Source: Phycisphaerales bacterium (GTDB taxonomy: Bacteria; Planctomycetota; Phycisphaerae; Phycisphaerales; SM1A02). Taken from it: 64,000 nucleotides of DNA. The stretch lies in contig SIAR01000008.1 of assembly GCA_009691705.1 (NCBI GenBank), forward strand, positions 1-64,000, read 5' to 3'. The notes beneath the pieces were generated by a model. That model did no database searches and was not told the DNA's origin. It saw only the letters and a list, made by a program, of their open reading frames with translations. The stretch's first letter is position 1. Every line of letters starts with the position of its first letter. This document shows positions 27,495 through 36,555 of this stretch, piece by piece. Made by a program: the position numbers and the translations under genes.

Positions 27495-28850
27495 GTGCGC
27501 TTGCGAGGGCAGCTCGTGTTTGAGGTGCTCACGGTTGGTGCCTTCGCCGTCGGTTGCGGCATGGCGTTGTTGAGTCCGTCGTGGGGGCTTGCCCTCGTGA
27601 TGGTCATGTACACACTCGAACAAGCGCTTCAAGCGTCATCGCCAATCTTTCTCAACATTCTCCCGCTCGCCAACGTGCTCACAGCGCTCGCAGTTGGAAT
27701 CGGTGCGTTGCGCGCAATCGGCGCACAGGATCGCCCGGCGCTGGGCTACTTCTCATTCGTCTGGTTGGGAACAGCAGCACTCTTTGTCTGGTCGGTCGTC
27801 ACGATGTTGTGGAGTCCATCGGTGGGCACGGGCATGCCACTGATCACGAACGGCTTTCCGTATCTGGTGCTCTTCGTCTGGGTCTCACCACTCCTGGTCG
27901 ACGATATCGAATCGCTGGCCAAGTTTCTGCGCATCTTCTTGTTCTACGCACTTGTCGTGGTGGTGCTCGTCATCACCAATCCGTCGTTTACATTTTGGTC
28001 GGGTCGACTGGGGCTCAATCTGAGCGCGATTGTTCGAACGAATCCCCTAGCGATGGGAGAACTCGGCGGAAACCTCTTGCTCGTGGCAGCACTTTTTCGC
28101 GTTGGAGCGGGGTCAGTTTTCACCAACATCTTGCGCGTTTCTGGGTTCTTCCTCGGGGCGATCTTGGCGCTGCAATCAGGATCGCGCGGGCAGATCGTCT
28201 TCGCCGTGCTCGTTGCGATCGCGTTCTATCCAGTCTCAGTGCGTCTCAAGAACATCATGGGATTTGTCTGGACGGTCGCCGGCGCGGTAGTGCTCGTGCC
28301 GACCGTTCTCTACGTTGCCTCGCTGATTCTGGGCGCATCGGAACTGCGTCGGTGGGATTCCGACACGCTGGCGGGCGGGTCTGAGATTCGCCTGCAAAAC
28401 GTGCTCGATCTGCTGGGGGAATTCTTGCGCAGCCCAGCTGCATGGGTTGTAGGACTGGGATTCAACGCGTTTACGGCGATCACCAAGGCGGGATCGGAGC
28501 CCTATTCGCACGTGATGTTTATCGACGTTCTCGCCGAACTCGGCATTCCGATGTTTGTGTTGTTCACAATCATGATGATCGTGACATTCAAGAACGCGAT
28601 CTGGCTCTTTCAAAGATTCGCAGATGACCCAGTTGCACGCACGACGCTTTCAGTGATCTACGCGCTCTTCGTTTACCAACTCTTGCTCGTCAACAAGCAG
28701 GGATACCTGTGGGCCGCGATGACATTCTTTTTTCTCATTGTCGCGCTTGCCCGTCTTCGCCGACGGACAGAAGAGACCGACTATGATTCTTTGTTGATGC
28801 GCGAGGATGATCCCGAGTTAGAACACGGTGGGAAAGCGCAGCCCGAATAA
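27495..28850 (+). CDS. O-antigen ligase/polymerase-like membrane protein (Wzy/WaaL type)
   Basis: 451 aa with about 10-12 membrane helices. The large loop after helix 5 or 6 has RTNPLAMGELGG, and the next helix is followed by SGSRGQIVFAVLV, both typical of Wzy_C/O-antigen ligase proteins. The family joins undecaprenyl-linked oligosaccharides into polymers or transfers them to an acceptor. GTG 27495 is the first start; GTG 27516 is an alternative. The C-terminal 30 residues are acidic and cytoplasmic. It lies in the gmd operon and is followed after 3 bp by the amidotransferase gene. It is the only polymerase candidate in the locus. Confidence 0.82.
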   Translation: MRLRGQLVFEVLTVGAFAVGCGMALLSPSWGLALVMVMYTLEQALQASSPIFLNILPLANVLTALAVGIGALRAIGAQDRPALGYFSFVWLGTAALFVWSVVTMLWSPSVGTGMPLITNGFPYLVLFVWVSPLLVDDIESLAKFLRIFLFYALVVVVLVITNPSFTFWSGRLGLNLSAIVRTNPLAMGELGGNLLLVAALFRVGAGSVFTNILRVSGFFLGAILALQSGSRGQIVFAVLVAIAFYPVSVRLKNIMGFVWTVAGAVVLVPTVLYVASLILGASELRRWDSDTLAGGSEIRLQNVLDLLGEFLRSPAAWVVGLGFNAFTAITKAGSEPYSHVMFIDVLAELGIPMFVLFTIMMIVTFKNAIWLFQRFADDPVARTTLSVIYALFVYQLLLVNKQGYLWAAMTFFFLIVALARLRRRTEETDYDSLLMREDDPELEHGGKAQPE

Positions 28851-28853
28851 CCC

Positions 28854-30794
28854 ATGTGTGGAATTTTTGGAATCATCTCAAGAACTGGGCTGCGTGATGG
28901 TGATCACGAGCTAATCCGCCATCTCGCTGCGGCGCTGGTGCATCGCGGTCCAGATGGCGAGGGATTCATCGACGCGCCAAACGTTGCGCTGGGAATGCGC
29001 CGTCTCGCAATCATCGATCTGAAGGGTGGATGGCAACCACTTTTCAGCGAAGACAAGTCAATCGCGCTTGTTGCCAACGGCGAGATCTACAACTTTGTCG
29101 AGTTGCGCAGAGACCTCGAGGCGCGTGGTCACCACTTTCACACAAAAAGTGACTGCGAGACGATCGCCCATTTGTACGAGGAATATGGGTCAGACTGCGT
29201 CAAGCACCTGCGCGGAATGTTCGCGTTTGCGCTGCTCGATCGCACAAAGAGGCGCGTGCTCATAGCACGCGACCGCATCGGCGAGAAACCGCTGTATCTA
29301 GCGTGGAAGGGCGATCGACTCGTCTTTGCAAGCGAAATGCGCGGACTCATCGCCTCGGGAGCGGTGCCATTCGAGATCAATCCAGGGGGAGTGAATCTCT
29401 ACATGCACTATGGATTTGTGCCCGAACCGTTCACGTGCGTGCGCGGGGTCGAGAAATTGCTCGGTGGGCATCTCATTGAGATCGATCTCGATCAATGGAA
29501 CGTGAAACAGCGGTGCTGGTGGCGGATGGAAGATGCTCCCGCCATCGACGCAGAGCCCGGTCCAACAATTCGGGCCGCCCTCGAAGAACTATCGACGCTC
29601 GTTGTGCGATCGGACGTGCCAGTGGGTATCGCACTTTCGGGCGGTGTTGATTCAAGCCTGATCGCGATGTTGGCACAGCGCGAACTGCACGACAAGGTGA
29701 CAGCATTCTCCATTGGCTACGAAGGCAGGGCGTGGCAAGATGAAACGGCGATGGCAAAGGAGTTCGCCGATCAGGTTGGCATCAAGATGCATATTCGTCA
29801 GATGAGCACGAAAGACGCTGCGGACACATTCGCCGATACCTGTTTCATCCGCGACGACCCAACAGCTGACTTGGCGGGATCGAGTTACCACGCAGTGATG
29901 CAGATGGCGCGTGAGCATGGCGTTCCGGTCATGCTCATGGGTCACGGCGGAGATGAGCTTTTCTGGGGATACAAGTGGTTGCGCGATGCGGCGATTCGCT
30001 GTGATAGACGTGAAAAGATGCGGCGTGGCGAGGCCGGCGTCGGCAGTTACCTAGAAGTAAGAAAGCCGCCAATCAGTTGGACGGGGGCAATCGATTGGCT
30101 CGAACAGGGGGCAGGTCTTGTGAAGGGCTATCAGAATTGGTCGCAAGACAAACACGCCCATCGCCATCAACTGCCGTGCTGGGACCCGCACAGCACGTGG
30201 CGATTTGCTGATGCGATGGCGCCGGCGATACTGGAGTGTTGGGATGAAGCAAAGCTCACCGATCCAACGGCAATTTTTCGGGGAGAGCAGTTCTATCCGC
30301 GAACCGACATCTCACTGACAAAGCTCGTGAGCGAGACGTACCTGACGGTCAATGGCATCGCCCAAGGAGACCGACTCAGCATGGCGACGAGTGTCGAGTG
30401 TCGCTTGCCATTCGTTGACTATCGACTGATCGAAACAGTGATCGGCCTTCGCAAGGCGCGACCCGATCACTATCTCGCACCAAAGACGTGGTTGCGCGAA
30501 GCATCGAAAGACATCGTTCCGAAGTACGTCTTCGATCGGTCGAAACGCGGTTTTTCGCCACCCTGGCGCCGTTGGTATGAGGTGATCTTCGCGCGTCACA
30601 TCGGCGATTTGCGCAATGGCGAACTCGTTCGCGCTGGAATCCTGCGCCGCGGTGCGTACGACAACGTGCACCGCACGACCGGTTGGCTCGGCCGCCCATA
30701 TCCGCTACTCATTCACATGTTGGTGTTGGAATGTTGGGCTCAGGGGATGGCCCGCGCCGCCGCAAACGCGCCCAAGGCAAGCGTCGTTTCATGA
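28854..30794 (+). CDS. asnB: Asparagine synthetase-type glutamine amidotransferase (first copy)
   Basis: 646 aa. The N-terminal class II glutaminase starts MCGIFGI with nucleophile Cys2 exposed after Met removal, then RHLAAALVHRGPDG and NGEIYNF. The C-terminal synthetase domain has the ATP pyrophosphatase loop LSGGVDSS (near residue 262) and a conserved C-terminal KRGFSPPW. AsnB makes asparagine from aspartate and glutamine; copies inside polysaccharide loci are thought to amidate sugar acids or amino-acid substituents. A second copy lies at 36.6 kb. The next gene overlaps by ATGA, pointing to translational coupling. The locus role is inferred from context. Confidence 0.9.
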   Translation: MCGIFGIISRTGLRDGDHELIRHLAAALVHRGPDGEGFIDAPNVALGMRRLAIIDLKGGWQPLFSEDKSIALVANGEIYNFVELRRDLEARGHHFHTKSDCETIAHLYEEYGSDCVKHLRGMFAFALLDRTKRRVLIARDRIGEKPLYLAWKGDRLVFASEMRGLIASGAVPFEINPGGVNLYMHYGFVPEPFTCVRGVEKLLGGHLIEIDLDQWNVKQRCWWRMEDAPAIDAEPGPTIRAALEELSTLVVRSDVPVGIALSGGVDSSLIAMLAQRELHDKVTAFSIGYEGRAWQDETAMAKEFADQVGIKMHIRQMSTKDAADTFADTCFIRDDPTADLAGSSYHAVMQMAREHGVPVMLMGHGGDELFWGYKWLRDAAIRCDRREKMRRGEAGVGSYLEVRKPPISWTGAIDWLEQGAGLVKGYQNWSQDKHAHRHQLPCWDPHSTWRFADAMAPAILECWDEAKLTDPTAIFRGEQFYPRTDISLTKLVSETYLTVNGIAQGDRLSMATSVECRLPFVDYRLIETVIGLRKARPDHYLAPKTWLREASKDIVPKYVFDRSKRGFSPPWRRWYEVIFARHIGDLRNGELVRAGILRRGAYDNVHRTTGWLGRPYPLLIHMLVLECWAQGMARAAANAPKASVVS

Positions 30795-32326
30795 GCGCAC
30801 AAGCGCCAGGACTCGCCGCGACAGCAGCCCGCGGAACAAGTTGGACCTCGGGGCAAGCAATCGTCAACAAACTCGCGACCGTTGCTGCGATGTGGGTGGT
30901 AGCCCTTCGGCTCACGCCCGACGAGTTTGGATTGGCGTCACTCACCCTAGCTGTCGGCATGTTTCTCGTGATCCTTCCGCCGATGACAGTCGGGGATGTC
31001 TTGGTAACCCACCGTAAGCGTTTCGAGTTGATTGCGCCAATCGCCACCCGTATTGCCGCGCTCGTCGGTCTCGCTACGACAGCCTTGATTGCCCTCGCGG
31101 CTCCGGTGATCGGCGTTGTCTTCGACCAGTGGCCAACAGGAATGCTGGTTGGACTCGTCTGGGTCGTATCGCTTAGACCTATTGGTGATGGCATCGCGAC
31201 CGTCGCACTCTCGCGCCTTCGCATCAACTTTCAGTATCGGTCGATTGCAATCATCGATGGATCGACCCAACTAGGGGCGACACTCGCCACCGTTGTCATG
31301 GCGTTCATGAATTGCAGCGCACTCTCGCTAGTGCTGCCGCAGGTTGTGGCGATGTTTGTGAAAGCATTTTGGTACCGGTCGAAGCAACAGGATGGCGCGC
31401 AAACACCAACTCAACCACCAGCGCGATCGACCAACGCTTGGCATCACGCGCGTATTCAGAAGCGCATCATCCATGAGTTCCTACTCGCCGCAAGCGCGCA
31501 GTATGTCCACAACATTCTGGTGCTCCTACCCGCACTCGTGCTGAGTTACTTTGCGAGCGAAGAGCAGACTGGTCTCTATGCGTTTGCATTCATGCTCTCT
31601 GCGCAAGCCAACGGACTTGTGGCAGCACAACTCGGAACTGTGCTTCAGCCAATCTTTGTTCACCTTGGCCAGAGTGTTACTCGTCAAGCCGATGGGTTTC
31701 TGCGTGTGGTGCGGGTGATTGGTGCGATCGCCGTCCCCGTCTGCCTCTTGCAGGCTGCCCTCGCTGAACCACTCTTTAGGCTCTTCTTTCCCGCGAAATG
31801 GGATGGCGCCATCCTCATCTTCTCGGTGCTCAGCATGATGGAAGCGGCGTACTTCGCCACCGCACCCACGATGGCACTCCTGCGCGCGCAAGGAAGATTT
31901 GGAACATACTTCGTCTGGCAGGCATCACAGTTTTCGCTTTCGCTCATCGCATATTCAATTGCTGCAACACAACACGGCGCGATTGGAGTCGCAATTGCCG
32001 CCGCAGTCATTTGGGGGGCCAGCCTTCCAGTGGCGATGTGGCTGTGTGTTCGTCCAGTGGGAGGAACCGCATGGTCGGCGCTCAAAGTCTTCATCGCTCC
32101 ATGGACGACCGCTGCTCCCATCGCCGTTGCCGCATGGTGCGCGTGGAGTCTGCTTTCGCCATACGACACGAGCGGAAAGTTGATTTCACTCTTTGTGATT
32201 GGCCCGATCGCGCTGGGTTGCGCGCTCTGGCTCACCAGCATCAGTCAGCCGGCCGCCTACGCAGAACTTCTGCCGATGACACAAAGGGTTTTTGCGCGGC
32301 TGGGTATCAAAGTGAGGCAGAGATAG
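30791..32326 (+). CDS. Polysaccharide flippase-like membrane protein (Wzx/PST family)
   Basis: 511 aa with 12-14 predicted helices. The N-terminal block GQAIVNKLATVAAMWVVALR followed by LTPDEFGLASLTLAVG is the standard start of PST/lipopolysaccharide-flippase proteins. It probably flips the lipid-linked repeat unit made by the glycosyltransferases of this locus. ATG 30791 overlaps the asnB stop by 4 nt; the frame also opens upstream at 30683, inside asnB, but that part is not hydrophobic. With the flippase at 17.3 kb there are two such proteins in the window; this one is the locus partner by position. Confidence 0.86.
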   Translation: MSAQAPGLAATAARGTSWTSGQAIVNKLATVAAMWVVALRLTPDEFGLASLTLAVGMFLVILPPMTVGDVLVTHRKRFELIAPIATRIAALVGLATTALIALAAPVIGVVFDQWPTGMLVGLVWVVSLRPIGDGIATVALSRLRINFQYRSIAIIDGSTQLGATLATVVMAFMNCSALSLVLPQVVAMFVKAFWYRSKQQDGAQTPTQPPARSTNAWHHARIQKRIIHEFLLAASAQYVHNILVLLPALVLSYFASEEQTGLYAFAFMLSAQANGLVAAQLGTVLQPIFVHLGQSVTRQADGFLRVVRVIGAIAVPVCLLQAALAEPLFRLFFPAKWDGAILIFSVLSMMEAAYFATAPTMALLRAQGRFGTYFVWQASQFSLSLIAYSIAATQHGAIGVAIAAAVIWGASLPVAMWLCVRPVGGTAWSALKVFIAPWTTAAPIAVAAWCAWSLLSPYDTSGKLISLFVIGPIALGCALWLTSISQPAAYAELLPMTQRVFARLGIKVRQR

Positions 32327-32386
32327 AGTTCTGTAACCAAGACCGATGCAGACTTGCGCGCCGTTAGCTAAACTCACGTTCTAATC

Positions 32387-33607
32387 GTGGGTCAGAGGGT
32401 AAAAGCATCAGTAACTGCGCGAGCGCGTCCCCAAGTCGCTGTGGTGTATCACTTCTTTCCCCACTACCGCGAACCAATCGTGGAAGAACTCGCTCGAAGC
32501 GCTCACGCCGACTTCACCTTTGTCGGAGACGACCACGACTTCCTGACGGACGTTAAGGCTGCGACCTTTACCGACAAAGTTCGCTTTATTCTCGCCCCGA
32601 CGCGCAAGATGTTTGGGCGATACATGTGGCAGTGGGGAGCGGTTCGCATTGCATTCGATAGACGTTTCGACACGATCGTTTTTCATCCAGGACCCCACTG
32701 GCCCTGCACATGGCTCGGCGCAATTCTCGCGCGGCTGATCGGAAAGCGGGTGCTTTTCTGGGGCCACGGTTACCTCGCCGCCCCGAGCGGGCTCAAAGGC
32801 GTCGCCCGCCGCGCACTAAACGCCATACCGCATGAGCACTTGTTTTATGGTCGGTGGGCGAAACAATTCGCAATGGATACGGGGTGGGATCCAGCGAAGC
32901 TGCATGTCATTGGCAACAGCCTCGATCTCACCAAGCAGGCCGAGCAGCGCGCCGCGGTGACTTCGAAGGAATTGGTGGCACTTCGCGAGAAACTCTTCGA
33001 TGACCCTACGCTTCCAATCGCATTCTGTTCCTGTCGGTTGCAGCCAGCCAAGCGGCTCGACATGCTCGTGGGAGCACTCGCGCAACTCAGAGCGCAGGGG
33101 GTTGGAGCAAACCTACTCATTGTTGGCGAGGGTGCGTGCCGCAAAGACCTCGAGGAGTACGCCCACAGAGCAGGAATTGATGCACATTTCACGGGAGCGT
33201 GCTACGACGAGGGTGAACTCGCGCGCTACATCTCGGCATCCGATGTGACCGTTTCGCCTGGCTTCGTCGGTTTGACCGCGATCCACTCGATGGCGTTTGG
33301 AGTTCCAGTCGTCACCCACAGCACGATGGCGTTTCAAGTTCCTGAAGTCGAGGCAATCATCCCCGGAGCAACCGGCGACCTGTTCGAGCGGGGCAGTGTC
33401 AACGATCTTGCGAGCGTCATGAAGCCATGGCTTGAGCGCGAGAGCGACCGCACGCAGTCGCGCAAAGCGTGTCACGCGATGGTAGAGAGGTTTTGGTCAC
33501 CCGCCTTTCAGGTCGGAGCGATTGAGCGAGCGATCCTTGGTTATCCTGCAGATGACCTGTGGTTTTTTCGCAACACAATTCCGCTCACCGACCCCGCGTC
33601 GCGGTGA
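32387..33607 (+). CDS. GT4-like glycosyltransferase, copy A of a tandem family
   Basis: 406 aa GT-B fold transferase. It starts with AVVYHFFPHYREPIVEELA and carries DDHDF, MWQWGAVRIAF, LFWGHGYLA, a donor-site region (FCSCRLQPAKRLDMLV, LIVGEG) and the nucleotide-sugar motif GLTAIHSMAFGVPVV. Two neighbours (33559 and 35320) share all these blocks, so the three arose by duplication. Donor and acceptor are unknown; cytoplasmic addition of sugars to the lipid-linked unit is inferred. GTG 32387 is chosen as the first start, without a Shine-Dalgarno sequence. The 3' end overlaps copy B by 49 bp. Confidence 0.85.
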   Translation: MGQRVKASVTARARPQVAVVYHFFPHYREPIVEELARSAHADFTFVGDDHDFLTDVKAATFTDKVRFILAPTRKMFGRYMWQWGAVRIAFDRRFDTIVFHPGPHWPCTWLGAILARLIGKRVLFWGHGYLAAPSGLKGVARRALNAIPHEHLFYGRWAKQFAMDTGWDPAKLHVIGNSLDLTKQAEQRAAVTSKELVALREKLFDDPTLPIAFCSCRLQPAKRLDMLVGALAQLRAQGVGANLLIVGEGACRKDLEEYAHRAGIDAHFTGACYDEGELARYISASDVTVSPGFVGLTAIHSMAFGVPVVTHSTMAFQVPEVEAIIPGATGDLFERGSVNDLASVMKPWLERESDRTQSRKACHAMVERFWSPAFQVGAIERAILGYPADDLWFFRNTIPLTDPASR

Positions 33608-34743
33608 TTTATCACTTCTTCGCGCACTACCGCGAACCAATCGTCGAACGGCTTGCGCGAAGCACTGTGGCAAAGTTCACTTTCTGCGGCGACGACCATG
33701 ACTACGAGAGCACGATTAAGCGTGCAGTGTTCAGCGCGGCTGTCGACTTTCGACCCTGCCCGACCAAGCGAATATTTCGCTCGATCATGTGGCAACGCGG
33801 AATCATTCGCATCGCCCTCTCGCGAGAATTCGACCAAATTGTGCTTCTGGGCAATCCTTTTTGGATCGCAACATGGTTCGCCGCCATCGCCGGTCGCCTG
33901 AGCGGCAAGCGTGTGTTCTTCTGGAGTCACGGATTTCTCGCGCCCCCGCGAAGACTAAAAGGAATGTTGCGACGAGTCTTCTTCGGGCTCGCTCACAAGC
34001 ACCTCTTTTATGGGCGCTGGGCTAAGCAAAACGCGATGGATCTGGGATGGGATCCCGCTCTCTTGCACGTCGTTCACAACAGTCTCAACATCGAGTCGCA
34101 GATTCGCGAGCGCAGTTTGATCAACCAGGGCGAGCTAACCGCACTGCGCGCAGAGCTCTTTCGCGACCCCACTCTGCCAATCGCTTTCTGCTCATGCCGC
34201 CTACAACCATCAAAGAAACTCGACATGCTCGTGGCAGCACTCGCGACTCTCGCAAGGCAGGGGGTTGCGGCGAACCTACTACTGATTGGAGATGGATCGT
34301 CCCGCAGCGAACTCGAGCGGCTGACGCGCGAGGCGAAGATCGATGCGCATTTTGCCGGTCCCTGCTACGACGAGTCGCGGCTCGCGCGACTAGTGAGCGC
34401 ATCGGACGTCTGCGTCTCGCCGGGATTTGTCGGCCTCACTGCGATTCACAGCATGATTTATGGAGTGCCCGTGGTGACCCACGGAACGATGGGCAAGCAA
34501 GCGCCCGAAGTTGAGGCGATTATCCCCGGCGTGACGGGCGACTTGTTTGAACAAGACAATGTCGACGATCTCGCCCGCGTGATGCGTCCGTGGCTCGATC
34601 AAAGCGTCGATCGCGGCGCGACACGCATGTCGTGTGAGCAGATGGTCGAGAATCGCTGGTCGCCGTCATTTCAACAGAGCGCGATCGAACACGCGGTGCT
34701 GGGCTATCCTGCGGATGACTTGTGCCTGATCAAACCCAAATGA
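33559..34743 (+). CDS. GT4-like glycosyltransferase, copy B
   Basis: 394 aa paralogue of copy A. Shared blocks are AVIYHFFAHYREPIVERLA, GDDHDY, MWQRGIIRIAL, FFWSHGFLAPP, LFYGRWAKQNAMDLGWDP, FCSCRLQPSKKLDMLV and GLTAIHSMIYGVPVVTHG. It is the closest relative of copy A, differing most in the N-terminal acceptor domain (TKRIFRSIMWQ, LLGNPFWIATWF), which fits a different acceptor sugar. GTG 33559 lies within copy A, giving a 49-bp overlap and probable translational coupling; the first recognisable family residues begin about 12 codons later. Confidence 0.84.
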   Translation: MVFSQHNSAHRPRVAVIYHFFAHYREPIVERLARSTVAKFTFCGDDHDYESTIKRAVFSAAVDFRPCPTKRIFRSIMWQRGIIRIALSREFDQIVLLGNPFWIATWFAAIAGRLSGKRVFFWSHGFLAPPRRLKGMLRRVFFGLAHKHLFYGRWAKQNAMDLGWDPALLHVVHNSLNIESQIRERSLINQGELTALRAELFRDPTLPIAFCSCRLQPSKKLDMLVAALATLARQGVAANLLLIGDGSSRSELERLTREAKIDAHFAGPCYDESRLARLVSASDVCVSPGFVGLTAIHSMIYGVPVVTHGTMGKQAPEVEAIIPGVTGDLFEQDNVDDLARVMRPWLDQSVDRGATRMSCEQMVENRWSPSFQQSAIEHAVLGYPADDLCLIKPK

Positions 34744-34756
34744 GGAGTGTGCATAC

Positions 34757-35323
34757 GTGATTCGACGACTGCTCGGTCGCGGTGGATTGTTTCTGTTTCT
34801 GCGGGGGAGAATCATGGCGTGGCGACGGTTTCGCCATGGACTCAAACACGTCGATGCGACCTTTTACATGGGGCCAAACTGCCAAGTGATGAAGGACCTC
34901 GTGGCTGGTCCGTACTCATTCATCAACAATGACTGCGTGATTCAAGGAGGAGTAACGCTCGGGCGATATGCGCTGATCGGACCATTCGTCGCAGTGGTTG
35001 GCGCAGATCATCGCCCTGATCTGCCGGGCGTTCCAAACGTCTTCAGCGGGCGACCGCCGATCCTCAAGACTGTGATTGAAGATGATGCATGGATCGGTCA
35101 TGGCGCCACCATCATGCACGGAGTGCGTGTTGGTCGCGGAGCGATCGTCGCCGCGGGGGCCGTTGTGACGAAAGATGTTCCACCCTATGAGATTCACGGC
35201 GGAATTCCAGCGCGCAAGATTAGTGAACGCTTCCCAAACCCACTGGATCGCGCCCGACATGACGCGATGCTCAGCGGTCCACTCGTGCGCGGTCAACTGG
35301 CTCGCCCACAACTCGATTCGTGA
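34757..35323 (+). CDS. Hexapeptide-repeat acyltransferase (WbbJ/LacA-like)
   Basis: 188 aa left-handed beta-helix acyltransferase. The repeats begin near residue 45 (SFINNDCVIQGGVTLGRYALIG split over several coils) and include the catalytic-type loop GADHRPD and the end motif GAVVTKDVPPYEIHGGIPARKI. An amphipathic basic N-terminus may touch the membrane. The likely role is O-acetylation of a sugar in the polysaccharide using acetyl-CoA. GTG 34757 has GAGGAG at 34742-34747 upstream. It sits between glycosyltransferase copies B and C and overlaps copy C's GTG by 4 nt. Confidence 0.86.
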   Translation: MIRRLLGRGGLFLFLRGRIMAWRRFRHGLKHVDATFYMGPNCQVMKDLVAGPYSFINNDCVIQGGVTLGRYALIGPFVAVVGADHRPDLPGVPNVFSGRPPILKTVIEDDAWIGHGATIMHGVRVGRGAIVAAGAVVTKDVPPYEIHGGIPARKISERFPNPLDRARHDAMLSGPLVRGQLARPQLDS

Positions 35324-36486
35324 TGCAGCCGCGCAGACCAAACGTCGCAGTCGTCTACCACTTCTATCCGCACTACCGAACAGCGATCATCGAGGCGCTC
35401 GCGCGAAGCGCCCGGGCGCAGTTCACATTCTTTGGTGACGATCACGAGTATCTGCATTCGATCGAACCGGCGATCTTGAGTGATGCAGTGCAACGCGTGC
35501 TCGCGCCGACCTATCACATCGGCGGTCCATTCATGTGGCAGTGGGGGGCGGTTCGCATCGCCTTCAACCCCGCGTTTGACACGATCATCTTTCATCCCGT
35601 GCCACACTGGCCATGCACCTGGATCGGCGCAATTCTCGCACGATTCATGGGAAAGCGGGTGGTGTTTTGGGGGCACGGATTTTTGGCGCCTCCCAGCGGA
35701 TTCAACGGCCTCGTCCGCCGCGCGCTGCATTCGCTAGCCCACGTGCACATGTTTTACGGCCGCCGCGCCAAGCACTTGGCAATCAACTTGGGATGGCCCC
35801 CCGAGAAACTGCACGTGATCTACAACAGCCAAGACTTGAGCCGGCAGATCGAAGCCCGCGAACTGGTGACCGACGAGCGCCGCGGCGAGATTCGCCGCCA
35901 ACTCTTTGGCGATGCTCACACGCCAGTCGTTGTCTGCCCTTCTCGCCTCGTCGCGGTACGGCGCATCGACTTGTTGATCGAGGCGGCTGCAGAACTGAAG
36001 CGGCGCGGCGTCACCGTCAACATTCTGCTCATTGGCGATGGACCCGAGCGCGCATCTCTAGAGGAACTCGCCGCCAAACATGGGTTGCGCGCGCACTTCG
36101 AGGGGGCCTGTTACGACGAGTCGCGCCTCGCCGAACTGATCATGGCATCGAATGTCACCGTTGCTCCAGGGCGGGTTGGACTCACAGTTATCCACAGCAT
36201 GGCGTATGGAGTCCCCGTGATTTCGCACGGCGATGCCAACGACCAAGCCCCTGAATGGGAAGCGATCATTCCGGGCAAAACTGGCTCATGTTTCGCGAAG
36301 GGCAGCGTCGAGTCGCTCGCAGGGGCGATCCTGCCATGGTTACAGACACCCTATCCGACCCACCAAGTGCAGGAATCCTGTCGGGCAATCGTGAACCGTT
36401 TCTGGACTCCGACGTATCAGCGACGCGCAATTGAGCGCGCTGTCTGCGGCGAAGATGCCGATGACTTGTTCGACATCCGTTCATAG
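35320..36486 (+). CDS. GT4-like glycosyltransferase, copy C
   Basis: 388 aa paralogue of copies A and B: AVVYHFYPHYRTAIIEALA, GDDHEY, MWQWGAVRIAF, HWPCTWIGAILARFMGKR, FWGHGFLAPPSG, LLIGDGPERASLEELA and GLTVIHSMAYGVPVISHG. It resembles copy A in the N-terminal domain but its C-terminal donor region has diverged (VVCPSRLVAVRRIDLLIEA replaces the FCSCRLQP block), suggesting a different sugar nucleotide. The start is GTG 35320, overlapping the acetyltransferase stop, or ATG 35323. Copies A to C plus the acetyltransferase form a coupled block. Specificities are unknown. Confidence 0.84.
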   Translation: MMQPRRPNVAVVYHFYPHYRTAIIEALARSARAQFTFFGDDHEYLHSIEPAILSDAVQRVLAPTYHIGGPFMWQWGAVRIAFNPAFDTIIFHPVPHWPCTWIGAILARFMGKRVVFWGHGFLAPPSGFNGLVRRALHSLAHVHMFYGRRAKHLAINLGWPPEKLHVIYNSQDLSRQIEARELVTDERRGEIRRQLFGDAHTPVVVCPSRLVAVRRIDLLIEAAAELKRRGVTVNILLIGDGPERASLEELAAKHGLRAHFEGACYDESRLAELIMASNVTVAPGRVGLTVIHSMAYGVPVISHGDANDQAPEWEAIIPGKTGSCFAKGSVESLAGAILPWLQTPYPTHQVQESCRAIVNRFWTPTYQRRAIERAVCGEDADDLFDIRS

Positions 36487-36555
36487 ACACCGCCCGCTTC
36501 GCTCGCGCCCCGCGCTTGCGGATCGCGCACTATTCTTGATCGCTCTCTCAACTCC

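Noticed and set aside
27476-27523. Frameshifted start of the ligase-like gene (ATG 27476 frame)
   Set aside because: That frame stops at once with no hydrophobic residues, while GTG 27495 or 27516 leads straight into the first membrane helix.
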